Shown here in pieces: positions 60,936 through 64,000 of a stretch of 64,000 nt of DNA (its first letter is position 1; each line of letters starts with the position of its first letter). The DNA comes from RHLJ01 sp048058975. GTDB taxonomy: Bacteria; Bacteroidota; Rhodothermia; Balneolales; Balneolaceae. The notes below the pieces were generated by a model, which had not been told where the DNA came from, searched no databases, and worked only from the letters and a program-made list of their open reading frames with translations. Where the stretch lies: the NCBI GenBank assembly GCA_048058975.1, contig JBLLNP010000007.1:186001-250000 (forward strand). The letters run 5' to 3'. The translations under genes and the position numbers were made by a program.

Positions 60936-62540
60936 ATGAAAACCAGAATACTCCCGATTTTTGCACTCTTAATATTTCTTGGATGCAAAGGCCCGAAAGA
61001 AATAGTTACAGTACCGGCACCATCTATTTCCGATTTTATGACCACTATTAACGCCGAGGGGCTTCGGGCAGACCTTACCGTACTTGCACACGACTCTTTA
61101 GAAGGAAGAGATACCGGCTCGGAAGGATTAAAAAAAGCGGCGTCTTTTTTAGCGCTTAAATACTCTACACTAGGCCTGAAACCAGTTGGTGATGACGGCA
61201 CCTATTTTCAAAACTTTAAACTGAATCAGCCAATTACGGAATCTAATACTTACCAGGTTATTTCGTCGAGTGGCGACTTGATCAGCAGCACTAAACATAA
61301 TGCTGAAGAGATTGGAAACTTCAGAACATGGCAAGCGGGTGAATCGGGGTTAAGGGGGGAAATAGTGTTTGCCGGGTTTGGGGCAAAAAATGATAGCGTA
61401 AATCACTATCCGAATAACCTTGAAGATAAATGGGTAATGGTATTTTATGAACGAGCAAATTTTGGTGAGCTTCAGGAAGAAATAGCAAAACAAGAAGCAC
61501 TGGGTGCCATCCTGATCATGAATACAGATGAAAATTCTTTTATTGTGCAAGCAGAGTCAGGCAAAGAAGGCTTTGGCGTTCCGGGCAGAATGTCGCTGGC
61601 ATATTTGGAAAGCGAATCGTCTCCAACCAGTTCTGTACATATGGTTAGCCCGTCCTTTGCAGCAGAGCTTTTAGGAAAGGATAATCTTGATGCAACATGG
61701 GCAGAAATTCAGGCCAATCCCGAATTATTTGAACCTGTTTATTCTGGTTTCGAATTTATGTTTGAGCAAAATATTCGACCAAATCAGATTCAATCCAAAA
61801 ATATCGCGGCTTTTATTGAGGGGACAGATCCGGTTTTAAAAGATGAGGTGGTTGTACTTAGTTCTCATTTCGATCATGTTGGAATAGGCCGCCCCGATTC
61901 AACAGGCGACGCTATCTACAATGGAGCCGATGACGATGGAAGTGGAACCGTTGGTTTACTGCATGTTGCTCAGGCTTTGGTTGCTGCCCAAAAAGCAGGC
62001 GCCGGGACTAGAAGAAGCGTATTAATTTTGAATGTTACCGGAGAAGAGAAGGGCTTATTAGGTTCCAGGTATTATTCTGATCATCCGATTTTTCCAATCA
62101 AGAAGACGGTAGCAAACTTAAATGTAGATATGATTGGGCGAAGGGATTTCGAAAATCCGGAAAGTGGAGATTATATTTACATCATTGGAGGTAAAATTAT
62201 TTCCTCAGGAATCGACTCCCTGCTCAATGTGGCCAATATGGAAAGTGTAAACATTGAGTTGAGCGACAGATACAACGACCTTAATGACCCCAATCAATTC
62301 TATCGAAGAAGTGACCATTGGAACTTTGGTCGGCTTGGGGTTCCATTCGCATTTTTCTTTAACGGAGTACACGAAGACTATCATCGCCCTTCTGATGAGG
62401 TTGATAAAATTGATTTCGAGGCCCTCACTAAAAGAGCCCAGTTAATTTTTATGACCACCGCTAAGATTGCAAATGCAAATGAACGGCCGGAAGTTGATAA
62501 TCAGGAATTTATTGAGAAAACCAGGCAAGAGCCCAGATAA
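60936..62540 (+). CDS. M28-family aminopeptidase lipoprotein
   Basis: 534 residues. An N-terminal lipoprotein signal with lipobox LIFLGC (Cys about residue 17). A PA insertion domain (about 120-250) separates the catalytic core: VVLSSHFDHVG, NGADDDGSGTVGLLHVAQAL, NVTGEEKGLLGSRYYSD, NVDMIGRRDFE, and SDHWNFGRLGVPFAFFFNG, giving the zinc ligands His, Asp, Glu, Asp and His and the general-base Glu. It removes N-terminal residues of peptides at the cell envelope. Closely downstream of scpA. Confidence 0.92.
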   Translation: MKTRILPIFALLIFLGCKGPKEIVTVPAPSISDFMTTINAEGLRADLTVLAHDSLEGRDTGSEGLKKAASFLALKYSTLGLKPVGDDGTYFQNFKLNQPITESNTYQVISSSGDLISSTKHNAEEIGNFRTWQAGESGLRGEIVFAGFGAKNDSVNHYPNNLEDKWVMVFYERANFGELQEEIAKQEALGAILIMNTDENSFIVQAESGKEGFGVPGRMSLAYLESESSPTSSVHMVSPSFAAELLGKDNLDATWAEIQANPELFEPVYSGFEFMFEQNIRPNQIQSKNIAAFIEGTDPVLKDEVVVLSSHFDHVGIGRPDSTGDAIYNGADDDGSGTVGLLHVAQALVAAQKAGAGTRRSVLILNVTGEEKGLLGSRYYSDHPIFPIKKTVANLNVDMIGRRDFENPESGDYIYIIGGKIISSGIDSLLNVANMESVNIELSDRYNDLNDPNQFYRRSDHWNFGRLGVPFAFFFNGVHEDYHRPSDEVDKIDFEALTKRAQLIFMTTAKIANANERPEVDNQEFIEKTRQEPR

Positions 62541-64000
62541 CTATTTACCGGTAATTACAAAAGAAGCCCAATGTACGGGGTGGTTATAATAAGGATGGTT
62601 TAGCATTTCGAGTTTAGCCTCACGAAGAGCCGTTGTTTTATAATCAATTAATTTAGGAGTATACCAATCAGCCCAAACCAGAAACTTATCGAACCAACCG
62701 AATTCCTTTTCTTCGTATTCAATAAGCTTATCGTAAAACAAAGACATAAAAATTGGAGTGCTCCTGTCATAAATACTCCACAAACTGGCAACGACTGAAG
62801 AGGCGCCAGCTACCAGAAAAGAACGCTGCAAACCCAGTAACCCTTCTCCATTGATTACTTTTCCGGATCCCGTGTTGCAAGCGCTTAGTACAACCATGTC
62901 GGCATTAAGCTTTAAAGAGCTAATTTCTACGGCATTTAAATAACCGTCTTCCCCAAAAAGTTGTTCCATCTCGTTTTTTTTGGAAAGTATCAATCCACTT
63001 TGATTGGGAACGGCCTCATTGATATCTCCATGAGTAGCAAAATGGATATATTTATAAGTACCCAGAGCAAGGTTCTTTACCCCAGCTTCAGAAACGGCAG
63101 TATTTTTGAGAACTTTGCTATTCTCAAATTTGGCAGAAAGGGTGTCAACTTCTATTAAGGTAAATGGTAGCGCGGCAAAAGAATCCTGTGTACGAGAGCT
63201 AAAAAGAGAATTACCCGTTTCAAAGCCTGATCCTGCTACTGCGAGTAATTCCTGAGAGACGCTTCTGTGAGGATTTTGAATCTGATCAAACACACTGATG
63301 GAAGGTAAATACTTGATTGTAAACCTTGATACCAAATATTCTCCATTATGGATTAATGCATCAAAAGGAAGAAGAGAAATTGCCCCATCGGGTACAACTA
63401 CCAGTTGATTGAGATTTTTAAGTTCATTTTCAAACGGGGCCAGAAGCTGTTTATATAGTGGCGCGGATAATTTTAATAAAGAATCTTTAGGAGCCAGATC
63501 AATAAGAGCATCCCGGAACAGGTTAATCTTTTCTGTGAAGCGCTCTTTAAAAAATAGGTCTTCTTTAGTTTGATGATAGAAAACTTCTTCCTCAGTAATT
63601 AGCATTACGGCTAATCCGTCCTTTAAAAAAGCATACTCCAGAATACCGGTATATTCATCACATAACTTTTGGGCTTCTTTAAGGGATAAGGTTTCCGGGT
63701 AAATAAATGAGCTCCATGCCGGGTGCTCTGCCCGTACCCGCTCTATTGAGGTTTCGTACTCAAGCTCTGCATCTGTTATCGCATCATTCAGCTTCAATAA
63801 CTCTTCATCAGAAGCACTCTCCTTTTGCCGAAATAGCTGATCAATTTTCTTTTGCTGTTGCAAAAGCAAGAGTTCTGTTTCTTCAGAAAGGGTCAATAAA
63901 TCTTTATATCGGGACTCTGCAAGTTGATCTAACAAAGCACGAGATTTTGAAGACTCAAATAAATCAAAGGCTTTAGAATAATCTTTTTCAATTTCAGCAT
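62541..64000 (-). CDS. CHAT-domain protein, 5'-truncated by the window edge
   Basis: 486 residues seen; the N-terminal part is outside the window, since the frame continues past 63935 (YSKAFDLFESSKSRALLDQLAE, a TPR-like end). The CHAT domain (about the last 300 residues) has the conserved His in YIHFATHGDI and Cys in VVLSACNTGSGKVINGEGLLGLQRSFLVAGASSVVASLW. CHAT proteins are caspase-like proteases, often with TPRs; some belong to defence or regulated-death systems such as those with Csx29, but the partner genes are not seen. It is directly next to the M28 peptidase stop. Confidence 0.88.
   Translation of the reverse strand, partial: AEIEKDYSKAFDLFESSKSRALLDQLAESRYKDLLTLSEETELLLLQQQKKIDQLFRQKESASDEELLKLNDAITDAELEYETSIERVRAEHPAWSSFIYPETLSLKEAQKLCDEYTGILEYAFLKDGLAVMLITEEEVFYHQTKEDLFFKERFTEKINLFRDALIDLAPKDSLLKLSAPLYKQLLAPFENELKNLNQLVVVPDGAISLLPFDALIHNGEYLVSRFTIKYLPSISVFDQIQNPHRSVSQELLAVAGSGFETGNSLFSSRTQDSFAALPFTLIEVDTLSAKFENSKVLKNTAVSEAGVKNLALGTYKYIHFATHGDINEAVPNQSGLILSKKNEMEQLFGEDGYLNAVEISSLKLNADMVVLSACNTGSGKVINGEGLLGLQRSFLVAGASSVVASLWSIYDRSTPIFMSLFYDKLIEYEEKEFGWFDKFLVWADWYTPKLIDYKTTALREAKLEMLNHPYYNHPVHWASFVITGK

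Noticed and set aside
1..64000. CRISPR array
   Set aside because: No run of regularly spaced identical repeats was seen, and no cas genes.

Overview
The window looks like a chromosomal segment from a marine or halophilic member of the Balneolaceae (Balneolota, Bacteroidota-like). The inference rests on a secreted protein ending in a type IX secretion (T9SS) sorting domain with a QNYPNPFNPST motif, a one-piece hybrid two-component regulator, DUF2911, DUF4442 and DUF1905 proteins, a CreD operon, and an AT-leaning coding style. Most genes are ordinary housekeeping or catabolic genes. Three stretches are accessory in character: 31.8-33.9 kb, 52.1-54.0 kb and, weakly, 10.4-11.0 kb.

Layout. 1-10.4 kb: the start of a membrane protein, a beta-barrel protein, uvrA, a DinB-like protein, comEC, a PQQ-type sugar dehydrogenase, purU and a thioredoxin. 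10.4-18.2 kb: an orphan Pycsar-effector-like membrane protein, then a tyrosine catabolism block (hmgA, fahA, flavin reductase, acetoacetate-CoA ligase, a small P-loop protein, hppD). This block degrades 4-hydroxyphenylpyruvate to fumarate and acetoacetate and activates the acetoacetate; a maleylacetoacetate isomerase is not seen here. hmgA and hppD carry the same palindromic operator. 18.2-28.3 kb: a large hybrid histidine kinase/AraC regulator, a divergent T9SS-secreted VCBS/LamG protein, a small sorting-tail protein, and a MarR plus class III cyclase/TPR pair. 28.4-31.8 kb: a 5'-truncated metallophosphoesterase/surface-antigen gene.

31.79-33.95 kb is a transposon with an IS1595-family transposase, imperfect 23-bp terminal inverted repeats (19/23) and near-identical 8-bp flanks. 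Beyond the transposase it carries a glycine-tRNA-like gene with an odd anticodon loop, a 25-residue very basic peptide gene with a near-perfect ribosome binding site and its own hairpin terminator, and about 560 bp of AT-rich DNA full of inverted repeats. 33.95-51 kb: a K+ channel with two RCK units, small DUF proteins, TrhA, an Nramp-like carrier, an M14 peptidase, three amidohydrolases (one apparently a pseudoenzyme), several membrane proteins, and a CreD/winged-helix/membrane-protein cluster with a shared palindromic operator.

52.1-54.0 kb is low in GC and organised like integron gene cassettes without an integrase: unknown genes separated by attC-like sites. 54-64 kb returns to core genes: metK, ruvB, ppk1, an ECF sigma factor with a TPR anti-sigma-like partner, scpA, an M28 peptidase and a CHAT-domain protein running off the right edge.

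All calls come from reading the sequence and from family knowledge. No database search was run, and residue positions are approximate.
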